Made by a program: the position numbers and the translations under genes. The notes beneath the pieces were generated by a model. The model was given only the letters and a program-made list of their open reading frames with translations, searched no databases and was not told where the DNA came from. From Euzebya sp. (lineage in GTDB: Bacteria > Actinomycetota > Nitriliruptoria > Euzebyales > Euzebyaceae), in the NCBI RefSeq assembly GCF_964222135.1, contig NZ_CAXQBR010000007.1, forward strand, positions 1-48,568: DNA of 48,568 nt, in the 5' to 3' direction. Shown one piece after another: positions 32,612 to 40,876 of this stretch (position 1 is the stretch's first letter; each line of letters starts with the position of its first letter).

Positions 32612-33643
32612 CGACCCGGCAGACTGCCTCGCATGGACGTCGGCATCGTAGGGGGATCCGGGTACGGGGGGGCGGAGCTGCTCCGGCTGCTCGCCAGCCA
32701 CCCCACCCTCTCGGTCAGGACCGTCGCGGCGGGGTCCGCAGCCGGGCAGGACCTGGCCGACGTGTTCCCACACCTTGGGCTCAGCGGGACCCTCGTCCCC
32801 TCCACCCCCGAGGCCCTGGCCGGGTGCGAGCTGGTGTTCCTGGCCACCCCCCACGCGGTGTCCCTCGACCTCGCCCCGCCGCTCAGGGCAGCGGGTGCGA
32901 CGGTCGTCGACCTGTCCGGGGCGTTCCGGCTGGACCCCGACACCTTCGAGGCCTGGTACGGCCTCGACCACACCGCCCGCGACGACAGCCCGGCCCCCTA
33001 CGGCCTCCCTGAGCTCTTCCGCGCCGACCTGGTCGGCGCCGGGCTGGTCGCCGGGCCGGGGTGCTACCCGACCGCGGCGCTGCTCGCCCTCGCCCCCCTC
33101 GCCGGGCTGGTCGACGCGGACAGCGTCACGATCGTCGGCATGTCGGGCACCAGCGGCGCCGGGAAGGGGCTCCGGGACGACCTCCACGTCAGCCACGCGC
33201 TCGGCAACACCGGCGCGTACGGGGCGCCGACGCACCGCCACACGCCCGAGATCGAGGCGCAGTGGAGCCGACTGACCGGCGCGTCGGCCACCGTCAGCTT
33301 CACCCCGCACCTCGTGCCGCAGGTCCGCGGCATGGTCGTCACCCTGAACGCCACCCTGGTCGACGACGCCGCCGACGTCCGCGCCGCCTACGCCGACCGC
33401 TACGCCGCCGAGCCGTTCGTCACCCTGCTGCCGCACGGCACCTGGCCGCAGTCGACGCACACGATCGGGGCCAACACCGCCCACGTGAACGTCGCCGTCG
33501 ATCCGCGGACCGGCCGCGTCACGGCCAGCTGCGCGATCGACAACCTCGCCAAGGGCGCCGCCGGACAGGCGCTGCAGGCCGCCAACGTCGCCCTCGGCCT
33601 GCCCGAGACCGCCGGCCTGCCGACGATGGCGGTGTACCCCTAG
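32603..33643 (+). CDS. argC: N-acetyl-gamma-glutamyl-phosphate reductase
   Basis: NADPH-dependent third step of arginine synthesis. The Rossmann start VGIVGGSGYGGAELLRLL, the catalytic Cys154 in GPGCYPTAAL and HRHTPEIEAQW match ArgC. Two starts are plausible: ATG 32603 (346 aa), which fits the leaderless geometry seen elsewhere (TAGCAT plus 6 bases), and ATG 32633 (336 aa), which fits the usual family N-terminus but has no Shine-Dalgarno. I chose 32603; the extra ten residues are basic and lie before the first strand. First gene of the arg operon, touching argJ directly. Confidence 0.93.
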   Translation: MHARPGRLPRMDVGIVGGSGYGGAELLRLLASHPTLSVRTVAAGSAAGQDLADVFPHLGLSGTLVPSTPEALAGCELVFLATPHAVSLDLAPPLRAAGATVVDLSGAFRLDPDTFEAWYGLDHTARDDSPAPYGLPELFRADLVGAGLVAGPGCYPTAALLALAPLAGLVDADSVTIVGMSGTSGAGKGLRDDLHVSHALGNTGAYGAPTHRHTPEIEAQWSRLTGASATVSFTPHLVPQVRGMVVTLNATLVDDAADVRAAYADRYAAEPFVTLLPHGTWPQSTHTIGANTAHVNVAVDPRTGRVTASCAIDNLAKGAAGQALQAANVALGLPETAGLPTMAVYP

Positions 33644-34855
33644 ATGGCCATCCCCTTCGAGATCGCCCCGCTCGACGACGGCGTCACCGCCCCGTGGGGG
33701 TTCACCGCCGCGGGGGTCACCGCCGGCCTCAAGGCCAGCGGCCGGCCTGACCTCGCGATCGTGGCCACCGACACCCCGGTCACGGCCGCCGCGGTCCTGA
33801 CCACCAACCAGGTGAAGGCGGCGCCCGTGGTCGTGACCGCCGAGCACCTCGCCGCGAGCGGCGGCCGGGCGCGCGCGGTGCTGCTGAACGCCGGGTCCGC
33901 CAACGCCTGCACCGGCCTCGAGGGGCTCGCGACCGCCCGGGAGGCCTGCGACCTCGTCGCCCACCACCTGGGCTGTGACGCCCATGAGGTCCTGATCTGC
34001 TCCACCGGCGTCATCGGCGTCCCGATCGACCGTCCCGCCTACCTCGCCGGCATCCCCAAGGTCGTCGCCGCGGCCGCCCCCGAGGGCGGTGCGGACGCCG
34101 CCGAGGCGATCATGACCACCGACCTCGTGGCGAAGGAGGCGGCGGTCCACGTCACCGACGCCGAGGGCGGCTCGGCCACGGTCGGCGGGATGTGCAAGGG
34201 CTCGGGGATGATCGCCCCCACGATGGCGACGATGCTGTGCGTGGTCACCACCGACGCGCCGCTCGAGGGGGAGGAGGCGGCGGCGATCCTCCGGCGGGCG
34301 ACGGACCGGACCTTCAACCGGATCAGCGTCGACGGGGTCATGTCGACCAACGACACGATCGTGCTGCTCGCGAGCGGCACCGCCGTCACCCCACCGGACG
34401 CCGACGCGGTCGAGGCGGGGATCACCGCCGTGCTCGGCGACCTCGCCACCCAGGTCGTCCGCGACGGGGAGGGGGCGCAGCGGCTCGTCCGCATCACCGT
34501 CCGCGGGGCGCTGGCCGAGGACGACGCCCTCGCCGTCGCCCGGCAGGTCGGCACCGACGACCTGGTGAAGACCGCCGTCGCCGGCGGCGACCCCAACTGG
34601 GGCCGCATCATCGCCGCGGTCGGCGCCTCGCCGGTCCTGATCGACCCCGGCTCTGTCGACATCGCCGTCGGCGACGTCACCGTCTGCACCGGCGGGATGG
34701 CCGCGCCGTTCGACCGGGCGGCGGCCGAGGCGGTGATGGCCGCCGACGAGGTCCAGGTGACCATCGACCTCGGGCTCGGCGACGCCGAGGCGACCTTCCT
34801 CACCTGCGACCTGACCCACGGGTACATCACGATCAACGCGGAGTACACGACGTGA
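33644..34855 (+). CDS. argJ: Bifunctional ornithine acetyltransferase/N-acetylglutamate synthase
   Basis: Transfers acetyl from N-acetylornithine to glutamate, closing the acetyl cycle (403 aa). The autoprocessing site is KGSGMIAPTMATML, with cleavage expected between Ala195 and Thr196; the new Thr196 is the nucleophile. GNPNWGR-like GDPNWGRIIAA in the C-terminal half is also conserved. The ATG follows the argC stop with no gap and the stop overlaps the argB GTG. Presence of ArgJ explains why no argE is seen. Confidence 0.96.
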   Translation: MAIPFEIAPLDDGVTAPWGFTAAGVTAGLKASGRPDLAIVATDTPVTAAAVLTTNQVKAAPVVVTAEHLAASGGRARAVLLNAGSANACTGLEGLATAREACDLVAHHLGCDAHEVLICSTGVIGVPIDRPAYLAGIPKVVAAAAPEGGADAAEAIMTTDLVAKEAAVHVTDAEGGSATVGGMCKGSGMIAPTMATMLCVVTTDAPLEGEEAAAILRRATDRTFNRISVDGVMSTNDTIVLLASGTAVTPPDADAVEAGITAVLGDLATQVVRDGEGAQRLVRITVRGALAEDDALAVARQVGTDDLVKTAVAGGDPNWGRIIAAVGASPVLIDPGSVDIAVGDVTVCTGGMAAPFDRAAAEAVMAADEVQVTIDLGLGDAEATFLTCDLTHGYITINAEYTT

Positions 34856-35796
34856 GCGGTGGGCTGGTGATGACCGGCCGTGCGCTCGAGGCGCAGGGCA
34901 AGGCGCGGATCCTCCAGGAGGCGCTGCCGTGGATGACCCGCTGGGCCGGGCGGACCGTCGTGGTCAAGTACGGCGGCAACGCGCTGTCCGACGGCGATGC
35001 GACGGTCGAGCACCCGGGGGAGGACCCCTCCTTCGCCGCCGACGTGGCCCTGCTCCGCTCGGTCGGCGTCCGGGTGGTCGTGGTGCACGGCGGCGGCCCG
35101 CAGATCAGCGCGCTGTCCGAGCGGCTCGGGCTCGAGACCCGATTCGTCGACGGCAAGCGCGTCACCGACGAGGCGACCCTGCAGGCGGTCCAGATGGCAC
35201 TGCTCGGCCAGGTGAACCCGATGCTGGTCCGGATGATCTCCGAGGCGGGCACGCCGGCGGTCGGGGTCGCTGGCACCGACTCGAACCTGGTCCTGGCCCG
35301 CCAGCACGACCCCCGCCTCGGGCTGGTCGGCGAGGTCGAGTCCGTCGACCCCACGTACCTCCACCAGCTGCTCGACTCGGGTCGGGTGCCGGTCATGGCG
35401 ACGCTGTGCGCGACCGCGGAGGGTCGGGTGGTCAACGTCAACGCCGACACCGTCGCCGGCGCGGTCGCCGTCGCCCTCCGCGCCGACAAGCTGATCTACC
35501 TGACCAACGTCGCCGGCCTGTACGAGCACTTCGGCACGCCGGATTCGACCCTCCTCAGCGAGGTCGGCATCGACCGGCTGGCCCAGATGGTCGACGGCGG
35601 CGAGCTCGTGACCGGCATGATCCCGAAGATCGCCAGCATCATCGGTGCGCTGCGCGGCGGCGTCCCGCAGGCCCACCTGCTCGACGGCCGGATCGAGCAC
35701 GCCCTGCTGCTCGAGATCTTCACCGACTCGGGCGTCGGCACGATGGTGACCGCCGGCACCGCCGCGGAGGACACCGACCGGATGGAGCTCGCATGA
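34852..35796 (+). CDS. argB: Acetylglutamate kinase
   Basis: Phosphorylates N-acetylglutamate, normally the arginine-inhibited step (314 aa). Motifs: VVKYGGNAL near the N-terminus, VVVHGGGPQI, NVNADTVAGAVAVAL and LTNVAGLYE. The N-terminal helix ahead of the fold (about 7-28) fits the arginine-sensitive hexameric class. GTG 34852 is preferred because it overlaps the argJ stop (GTGA) with GGAG 8 bases upstream; ATG 34870 is an alternative. The stop overlaps argD (ATGA). Confidence 0.95.
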   Translation: MSGGLVMTGRALEAQGKARILQEALPWMTRWAGRTVVVKYGGNALSDGDATVEHPGEDPSFAADVALLRSVGVRVVVVHGGGPQISALSERLGLETRFVDGKRVTDEATLQAVQMALLGQVNPMLVRMISEAGTPAVGVAGTDSNLVLARQHDPRLGLVGEVESVDPTYLHQLLDSGRVPVMATLCATAEGRVVNVNADTVAGAVAVALRADKLIYLTNVAGLYEHFGTPDSTLLSEVGIDRLAQMVDGGELVTGMIPKIASIIGALRGGVPQAHLLDGRIEHALLLEIFTDSGVGTMVTAGTAAEDTDRMELA

Positions 35797-37055
35797 TCGA
35801 GGACCAGCTCACCGAGGACGACGTCCTCCTGCCCACCTACGGCCCACGGCCGGTCACCTTCACCAGCGGCGCCGGGTCGTGGCTGACCGCCACCGACGGC
35901 GGCCGCTACCTCGACTTCCTCTGCGGGCTGGCCGTCACGGGGCTCGGCCACGCCCACCCGGTCGTCACCCAGGCCGTGGCCGACCAGGCAGCACGGCTGA
36001 CCCACACCTCCAACCTGTTCGGCACCCGACCGGTGCTCGAGCTCGCCGACCGGCTGCGCCGCACCCTCGGCTGGGATGACGGACGGGCGTTCTTCTGCAA
36101 CTCCGGCGCCGAGGCCAACGAGGCGGCCCTCAAGCTGGCCCGCCGCCACGGCAAGCACGCCGACCCCCAGAAGGTCCACGTCGTCGCCCTGGACAAGGGC
36201 TTCCACGGCCGGCTCATGGGCGCGCTGAAGCTGACCGGCAACCCGGCCAAGCACGCCCCGTTCGAGCCGCTCGGCACCTGGGCCACCCACGTGCCCGCCG
36301 ACGACCCCGACGCCATCGCCGCGGCGGTCGACGACCGCACCTGCGCGGTGTGGCTCGAGGTCGTCCAGGGCGAGGGAGGGGTCCGCCCCCTGTCCGAGGA
36401 GGTCCTCGCCGCCGCCAGGGCGGCCTGCGACGACCACGACGCGCTGCTGGTCGTCGACGAGGTCCAGACCGGCGTCGGCCGCCTGGGGGAGTGGTACGGC
36501 TGGCAGACCACCACCGTCGAGCCCGACGTCGTCTGCCTCGCCAAGGGCCTCGCCAACGGCCTGCCGATCGGCGCGATCGTCGCCCGGGGCGTCGCGGCCA
36601 AGGCGTTCCAGCTCGGGGACCACGCCACCACCTTCGGCGGCGGGCCGGTCGTGTGCGCCGCCGCGAACGCCGTCCTCGACACGATCGAGTCCGACGGCCT
36701 GCTGGCCCACACCCGGGCCATGGGCTCGCGGTTGGCGGCCGGCCTGGAGGCGCTCGCCGCCGACAGCCCGCTGGTCACCGGTCAGCGGGGCCGCGGCCTG
36801 CTGCGCGCCATGACGCTCTCCGGCGACTTCGCGCCCGCGGTGGCCGACGCCGCCCTGCGCCACCACCTGGTCGTCAACGCCGTCGCACCCGACGCCGTCC
36901 GCCTGGCCCCGCCGCTCAACGTCACCCCCGACGAGGTCGACGAGGCCCTCAGCCGGCTGCGCGCCGCGGTCGCCGACGTCGCCAGCCCGACCGGTGCCAG
37001 CCCGACCGGTGCCAGCCCGACCGGCGCCGCACCCGCCGAGACCGATGGCCGATGA
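35793..37055 (+). CDS. argD: Acetylornithine aminotransferase
   Basis: PLP enzyme of 420 aa that forms N-acetylornithine from the semialdehyde. The class III aminotransferase pattern is complete: NSGAEANEAALKLAR (103-117), VDEVQTGVGR (221-230) and PLP Lys251 in CLAKGLANGLPIGA. The C-terminal end carries three 15-bp tandem repeats giving SPTGASPTGASPTGA, beyond the fold. The end overlaps the CheY-like gene by 11 bases. Confidence 0.95.
   Translation: MIEDQLTEDDVLLPTYGPRPVTFTSGAGSWLTATDGGRYLDFLCGLAVTGLGHAHPVVTQAVADQAARLTHTSNLFGTRPVLELADRLRRTLGWDDGRAFFCNSGAEANEAALKLARRHGKHADPQKVHVVALDKGFHGRLMGALKLTGNPAKHAPFEPLGTWATHVPADDPDAIAAAVDDRTCAVWLEVVQGEGGVRPLSEEVLAAARAACDDHDALLVVDEVQTGVGRLGEWYGWQTTTVEPDVVCLAKGLANGLPIGAIVARGVAAKAFQLGDHATTFGGGPVVCAAANAVLDTIESDGLLAHTRAMGSRLAAGLEALAADSPLVTGQRGRGLLRAMTLSGDFAPAVADAALRHHLVVNAVAPDAVRLAPPLNVTPDEVDEALSRLRAAVADVASPTGASPTGASPTGAAPAETDGR
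36981..37025 (+). repeat. Three 15-bp tandem repeats at the 3' end of argD
   Basis: GCCAGCCCGACCGGT at 36981-36995 and 36996-37010, and with one change (final C) at 37011-37025. They add three A-S-P-T-G units to the tail of ArgD, just before the overlapping regulator gene. Confidence 0.93.
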
Positions 37056-37413
37056 CCGCCCGACCGTGCTGGTCGTCGAGGACGACGACTCCGTCCGCGC
37101 CCTGGTGGAGATGCTGCTCACCGACTCCGGCGTCGCCGTCACCACCGCCCGCGACGGGCTGGAGGGGCTCCTCAAGCTGTCCTTCGCCCGCCCCGCCGCC
37201 GTCGTGCTCGACATCATGATGCCGGACGTGAGCGGCATGCGGGTCCTCGACGAGCTCGCCGCCCAGCACGACGACATCCCGGTCGTCGTCGTCACCGGCA
37301 AGCCCGAGGCCGCTGCCGAAGCCCGCCGGCGCCTCGGCGACGAGAACGTCTTCGACAAGCCGTTCGACCCCGACCACCTCATCCGCCGCATCACCCAGAT
37401 CGTGGGGACCTGA
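37045..37413 (+). CDS. CheY-like single-domain response regulator inside the arg operon
   Basis: A 122-aa receiver domain with no output domain. All phosphorylation residues are visible: acidic pair Asp13/Asp14, phosphoacceptor Asp56 in VLDIMMPD, the Thr in VVVTGK and the Lys in FDKPF. The ATG lies inside the end of argD (11-base overlap) and the stop is 4 bases before the argF ATG, so it is cotranscribed with arginine genes. No kinase is adjacent. I know of no standard role for a receiver protein in this operon. Confidence 0.9.
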   Translation: MADDRPTVLVVEDDDSVRALVEMLLTDSGVAVTTARDGLEGLLKLSFARPAAVVLDIMMPDVSGMRVLDELAAQHDDIPVVVVTGKPEAAAEARRRLGDENVFDKPFDPDHLIRRITQIVGT

Positions 37414-37417
37414 AGCC

Positions 37418-38389
37418 ATGTCCACGCCCCTGTCGTCCACCACCCCCATCCGCCACTTCCTGACCGTCGACGACCTGCAGCCCGACGAGCTGCTCGCCGT
37501 CCTCGACCTGGCCGACGACCTCAAGGCCCAGCGGCCCCGCCCGGGTCGCGGTCCGGTGTCGGATTTCGGCACCGCGCTGGCGGGCCACTCGATCGCGCTG
37601 ATCTTCGAGAAGTCCTCGACGCGGACGAGGGTCAGCTTCGAGGTGGGCGTCCGCGAGCTCGGCGGCCACCCGCTCGTGCTGAACCGCGACCAGCTGCAGC
37701 TCGGCCGTGGCGAGACCGTCGCCGACACCGCCAAGGTCCTGTCGCGCTACGTCCACGCGATCGTGCTGCGCACCTTCGGCCAGGACCGGTTGGAGACCCT
37801 CGCGGAGGCCGGCAGCGTCCCGGTCGTCAACGCGCTCAGCGACCTCGCCCACCCCTGCCAGGCCGTCGCCGACCTCCAGACGATCCGTGAGTACAAGGGC
37901 GGGCTGTCCGGCCTCAAGCTCGCCTACGTCGGCGACGGCAACAACGTCGCCCACTCGCTGCTCAAGGCCGGCGCGATGATGGGCATGCACGTCGCGGTCG
38001 CCACCCCGCCGGGCTACGCCCCAGACGCCCAGGTCGTCGACGAGGCGATCGAGCTGGCCGATCCCTCCGACGGCCGCATCACCATCACCACCGACCCGGT
38101 CCAGGCGGTCGAGGACGCCGACGTCCTCTACACCGACGTGTGGGCGTCGATGGGCCAGGAGGCCGAGGCCGCCGAGCGCGCCGCCGTCTTCGCCGGGTAC
38201 CAGCTGAACACGGCCTCGCTCGACCTCGCCCGCCCCGACGCGATCGTCATGCACTGCCTCCCCGCCCACCGCGGCGAGGAGATCACCGAGGAGGTCCTCG
38301 AGGGCGACGCCTCCGTCGTGTTCACCCAGGCGGAGAACCGCCTGCACGCCCAGAAGGCGTTGCTGCTGACCCTCCTCGGGCGGGCCTAG
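37418..38389 (+). CDS. argF: Ornithine carbamoyltransferase
   Basis: Makes citrulline from ornithine and carbamoyl phosphate (323 aa). Carbamoyl-phosphate motif SSTRTRVSF, the HPCQAVADLQT motif and the ornithine loop MHCLPAHRGEE with its Cys are all present. The start ATG 37418 is four bases after the regulator stop. Eight bases separate the stop from the argR ATG. Confidence 0.97.
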   Translation: MSTPLSSTTPIRHFLTVDDLQPDELLAVLDLADDLKAQRPRPGRGPVSDFGTALAGHSIALIFEKSSTRTRVSFEVGVRELGGHPLVLNRDQLQLGRGETVADTAKVLSRYVHAIVLRTFGQDRLETLAEAGSVPVVNALSDLAHPCQAVADLQTIREYKGGLSGLKLAYVGDGNNVAHSLLKAGAMMGMHVAVATPPGYAPDAQVVDEAIELADPSDGRITITTDPVQAVEDADVLYTDVWASMGQEAEAAERAAVFAGYQLNTASLDLARPDAIVMHCLPAHRGEEITEEVLEGDASVVFTQAENRLHAQKALLLTLLGRA

Positions 38390-38397
38390 GGGTGGTC

Positions 38398-38859
38398 ATG
38401 GCCACCGACGAGCGCACCGCCCGGCACGAGCTGATCCGCGAGCTGGTGGCGACCTACCAGATCAGCGCCCAGAGCGAGCTGGTGGAGCTGCTCGCCGCCC
38501 ACGACGTCGAGGTGAACCAGGCCACGGTGTCGCGTGATCTCGAGCAGCTCGGCATCGGCAAGCTGCGAGGCGCCGACGGGACGGTCGCCTACAGCCTGCC
38601 CGAGCGGTCCGGCCTGGCCCAGCTGCTCCGCCAGTTCGTCACCCACGTCGACGCGAGCGGGAACCTGGCGGTCCTCCGCACCCCGCCCGGCGCGGCCGCG
38701 ACCGTCGCCAGCGCGATCGACACCTCTGCAGTCGACGGGGTCCTCGCCACCCTCCAGGGCGACGACACCGTCCTGGTCGTCGCCCGCGAGCCGGCGACCG
38801 GCCGGGACGTCGCCACGACCCTCTCCCGCCTCAAGACACCCCCGATCCCCACACGCTAG
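38398..38859 (+). CDS. argR: Arginine repressor ArgR
   Basis: Arginine-responsive hexameric repressor (153 aa). The N-terminal winged helix has RHELIRELVATYQISAQSEL and the recognition region NQATVSRDLEQLGIGKLR. The C-terminal oligomerisation and arginine-binding domain includes NLAVLRTPPGAAATVASAID and GDDTVLVVAR. ATG 38398 follows AGGGG; GTG 38392 is a possible earlier start. It sits in the operon it is expected to control; its likely operator overlaps the argC start. Confidence 0.95.
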   Translation: MATDERTARHELIRELVATYQISAQSELVELLAAHDVEVNQATVSRDLEQLGIGKLRGADGTVAYSLPERSGLAQLLRQFVTHVDASGNLAVLRTPPGAAATVASAIDTSAVDGVLATLQGDDTVLVVAREPATGRDVATTLSRLKTPPIPTR

Positions 38860-38872
38860 GAGCACCAGTCCA

Positions 38873-40108
38873 ATGGCCTCAACAGTGACACCGCGCACCT
38901 CCGGTGCGACGACCCTCGTCCTCGCCTACTCCGGCGGCCTCGACACCTCCGTCGCCATCCGCTGGCTGAAGGAGAACAAGGGCTACGACGTGATCGCCTG
39001 CGCCGCCGACATCGGCCAGGCCCAACCCGGCGAGATGGACCGCGTCCGCCAGCGCGCCCTCGACTGCGGGGCCGTCGAATCGGTCGTGGTCGACGCGAAG
39101 GAGGAGTACGCCCGCGACTTCGTCGCCCCGGCCATCGCCGCCAACGCGATGTACATGGGCAAGTACCCGCTCGTCAGCGCGCTGTCCCGGCCCCTCATCA
39201 CCCGCCACCTCGTCGCCACGGCCGAGGAGTACGGGGCCACCGCGATCGGGCACGGCTGCACGGGCAAGGGCAACGACCAGGCCCGCTTCGAGGTCACCGC
39301 GATGGCGATCGCCCCGCAGCTGACCGTGGAGGCGCCGATCCGCGAGTGGGGCCTGTCGCGCGAGGAGTCGATCGGCTGGGCGACGGAGCGGGGCATCCCG
39401 ATCCCGGTGAAGAAGGACTCGCCGTACTCCTTCGACGAGAACCTCTGGGGGCGGACCGCCGAGTGCGGGATCCTCGAGGACCCCTGGGCCAGCCCGCCCG
39501 AGGAGGTCTTCGAGCGCTCCGCCGCGCTGGCCGACACCCCCGACGAGCCCGAGGACCTCGTCATCCGCTTCGAGCGCGGCCTGCCGGTCGCGGTCGACGG
39601 GCGCGAGATGGCGATGGTGGACCTGGTCGCCGAGGTCGACCGGCGGGCCGGCGCCCACGGGGTCGGGCGGATCGACATGGTCGAGGACCGCCTGGTCGGC
39701 ATCAAGAGCCGCGAGATCTACGAGTGCCCCGGCGCGATCACCCTGCTGACCGCCCACCGGGACCTCGAGGACCTGACCCTCGAGCAGGAGCTCGCCCAGG
39801 AGAAGCGCGCCGTCGAGGGCCGCTACGCCCAGCTGATCTACAACGGGCTCTGGTACACCCCGCTCAAGCGGGCGCTCGACGCGTTCATCGAGGTGTCCCA
39901 GCGCTACGTCACCGGCGAGGTGCGGATGACCCTGTTCAAGGGCCAGGCCTGGGTGGCAGGTCGCCGCAGCGAGCTGGCGCTCTACGACCACGACCTCGCC
40001 ACCTACGACGCCGAGGACGCCTTCGACCACACCCAGTCCGAGGGGTTCGTGAAGCTGTGGGGCCTGCCCACCAAGGTCTGGTCGGAGAAGCAGGCCCACG
40101 TCCAGTAG
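38873..40108 (+). CDS. argG: Argininosuccinate synthase
   Basis: ATP-dependent joining of citrulline and aspartate (411 aa). The PP-loop LVLAYSGGLDTSV lies at about 15-27; GHGCTGKGNDQARFE and KKDSPYSFDENLWGRT are family signatures. TAGGAGCA, overlapping the argR stop, is a strong Shine-Dalgarno 8 bases from the ATG. A short Ser/Thr-rich extension (1-13) precedes the core. Downstream comes a repeat-filled gap, then a lipoprotein gene and argH. Confidence 0.97.
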   Translation: MASTVTPRTSGATTLVLAYSGGLDTSVAIRWLKENKGYDVIACAADIGQAQPGEMDRVRQRALDCGAVESVVVDAKEEYARDFVAPAIAANAMYMGKYPLVSALSRPLITRHLVATAEEYGATAIGHGCTGKGNDQARFEVTAMAIAPQLTVEAPIREWGLSREESIGWATERGIPIPVKKDSPYSFDENLWGRTAECGILEDPWASPPEEVFERSAALADTPDEPEDLVIRFERGLPVAVDGREMAMVDLVAEVDRRAGAHGVGRIDMVEDRLVGIKSREIYECPGAITLLTAHRDLEDLTLEQELAQEKRAVEGRYAQLIYNGLWYTPLKRALDAFIEVSQRYVTGEVRMTLFKGQAWVAGRRSELALYDHDLATYDAEDAFDHTQSEGFVKLWGLPTKVWSEKQAHVQ

Positions 40109-40154
40109 CGGCGACGGCGCGTGCGGCGCGTGCGGCGTGTGCGCGGCCGTGCAG

Positions 40155-40278
40155 CTCAGATCTGAGGGGTGGGTCCGCCGGCGTCGCCGGGGCTCGGATC
40201 TGAGCGGTGGGTCGGGCACCCGGACTCCCAGATCTGGGGGCTAGGGTCGCTGAGCCACCCAACTCCCAGATCTGAGGA
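40155..40278. repeat. Intergenic element: four copies of an AGATCTG-centred motif
   Basis: Two forward 21-bp copies, CTCAGATCTGAGGGGTGGGTC (40155-40175, first 20 bases here without the last C) and a copy with two changes (40193-40213), are followed by two copies in the other orientation, ACTCCCAGATCTGGGGG (40224-40240) and ACTCCCAGATCTGAGGA (40262-40278). The last copy supplies the Shine-Dalgarno GAGGA of the lipoprotein gene at 40283. The element fills most of the 174-base space between argG and that gene. Confidence 0.82.
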
Positions 40279-40282
40279 CCGC

Positions 40283-40873
40283 ATGCGACATCGACAGGTC
40301 AGCCCCGCCAGGGCCGGGGTGGTGGCCCTGACCGGCCTGGCGGTCCTGACCGGCTGCGGGGGCGGAGGGGCGGGCCTGGCCGAGGGGCCGATCCCCACGG
40401 TGCCGGACGCCACCGCACCGCCGGTGCCCGAGCTGGACCTGGCGGTGACGGCACCGGCGGCGTCCACTCCACCGCCGGCACCGACCGCGCCGGCGGCCAC
40501 GTCGCCGCCGCCGGACGACGCCGCGGCCACGGCGCCTCCCGCCCCACCACCGCCTGCAGCGGACGTGCCCGACGACCCGGCCGCCTTCGGGCGCGAGGCC
40601 GGCGTGGCCGGGGTCCGCGACGCGGTCGCCACCGACCCCGAGGCCGCCGGGCCGCGCGGCCAGGAGCTGGTCGAACGGCTCGGCCAGGTGCTGGACCAGC
40701 CCACCCGGCAGCGGATCGACCAAGTCCGCCGGCAGGTCGAGCGGTGGGCCGAGCGCGACGAGCTGGCCGACGAGGTCGCGATCGCGGCCCTGGCGGCGCT
40801 CGAGCAGGCCCGTGAGGACGCGCCACCCCGCGGCGGTGACGACCGAGACCGTGACGACGACGAGGACGACTGA
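40283..40873 (+). CDS. Lipoprotein of unknown function between argG and argH
   Basis: A 196-aa secreted lipoprotein: signal peptide 1-24, lipobox LAVLTGC with Cys25, then a long Pro/Ala/Thr linker (about 40-100) of the kind that spans the cell wall. Residues 105-180 are a charged helical domain (DQPTRQRIDQVRRQVERWAE), and the tail is acidic (DDRDRDDDEDD). No family recognised. It lies 3 bases ahead of argH and so is probably cotranscribed with it, but a role in arginine synthesis is not evident. Confidence 0.65.
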   Translation: MRHRQVSPARAGVVALTGLAVLTGCGGGGAGLAEGPIPTVPDATAPPVPELDLAVTAPAASTPPPAPTAPAATSPPPDDAAATAPPAPPPPAADVPDDPAAFGREAGVAGVRDAVATDPEAAGPRGQELVERLGQVLDQPTRQRIDQVRRQVERWAERDELADEVAIAALAALEQAREDAPPRGGDDRDRDDDEDD

Positions 40874-40876
40874 CAC

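Noticed and set aside
30632-34819. A 1395-codon open frame on the minus strand
   Set aside because: It lies entirely opposite the sigma factor, BNR protein, argC and argJ, all of which have clear family motifs. Its translation is compositionally biased (Gly, Val, Arg, Asp, His) and matches no family; long antisense frames are expected at this GC content.
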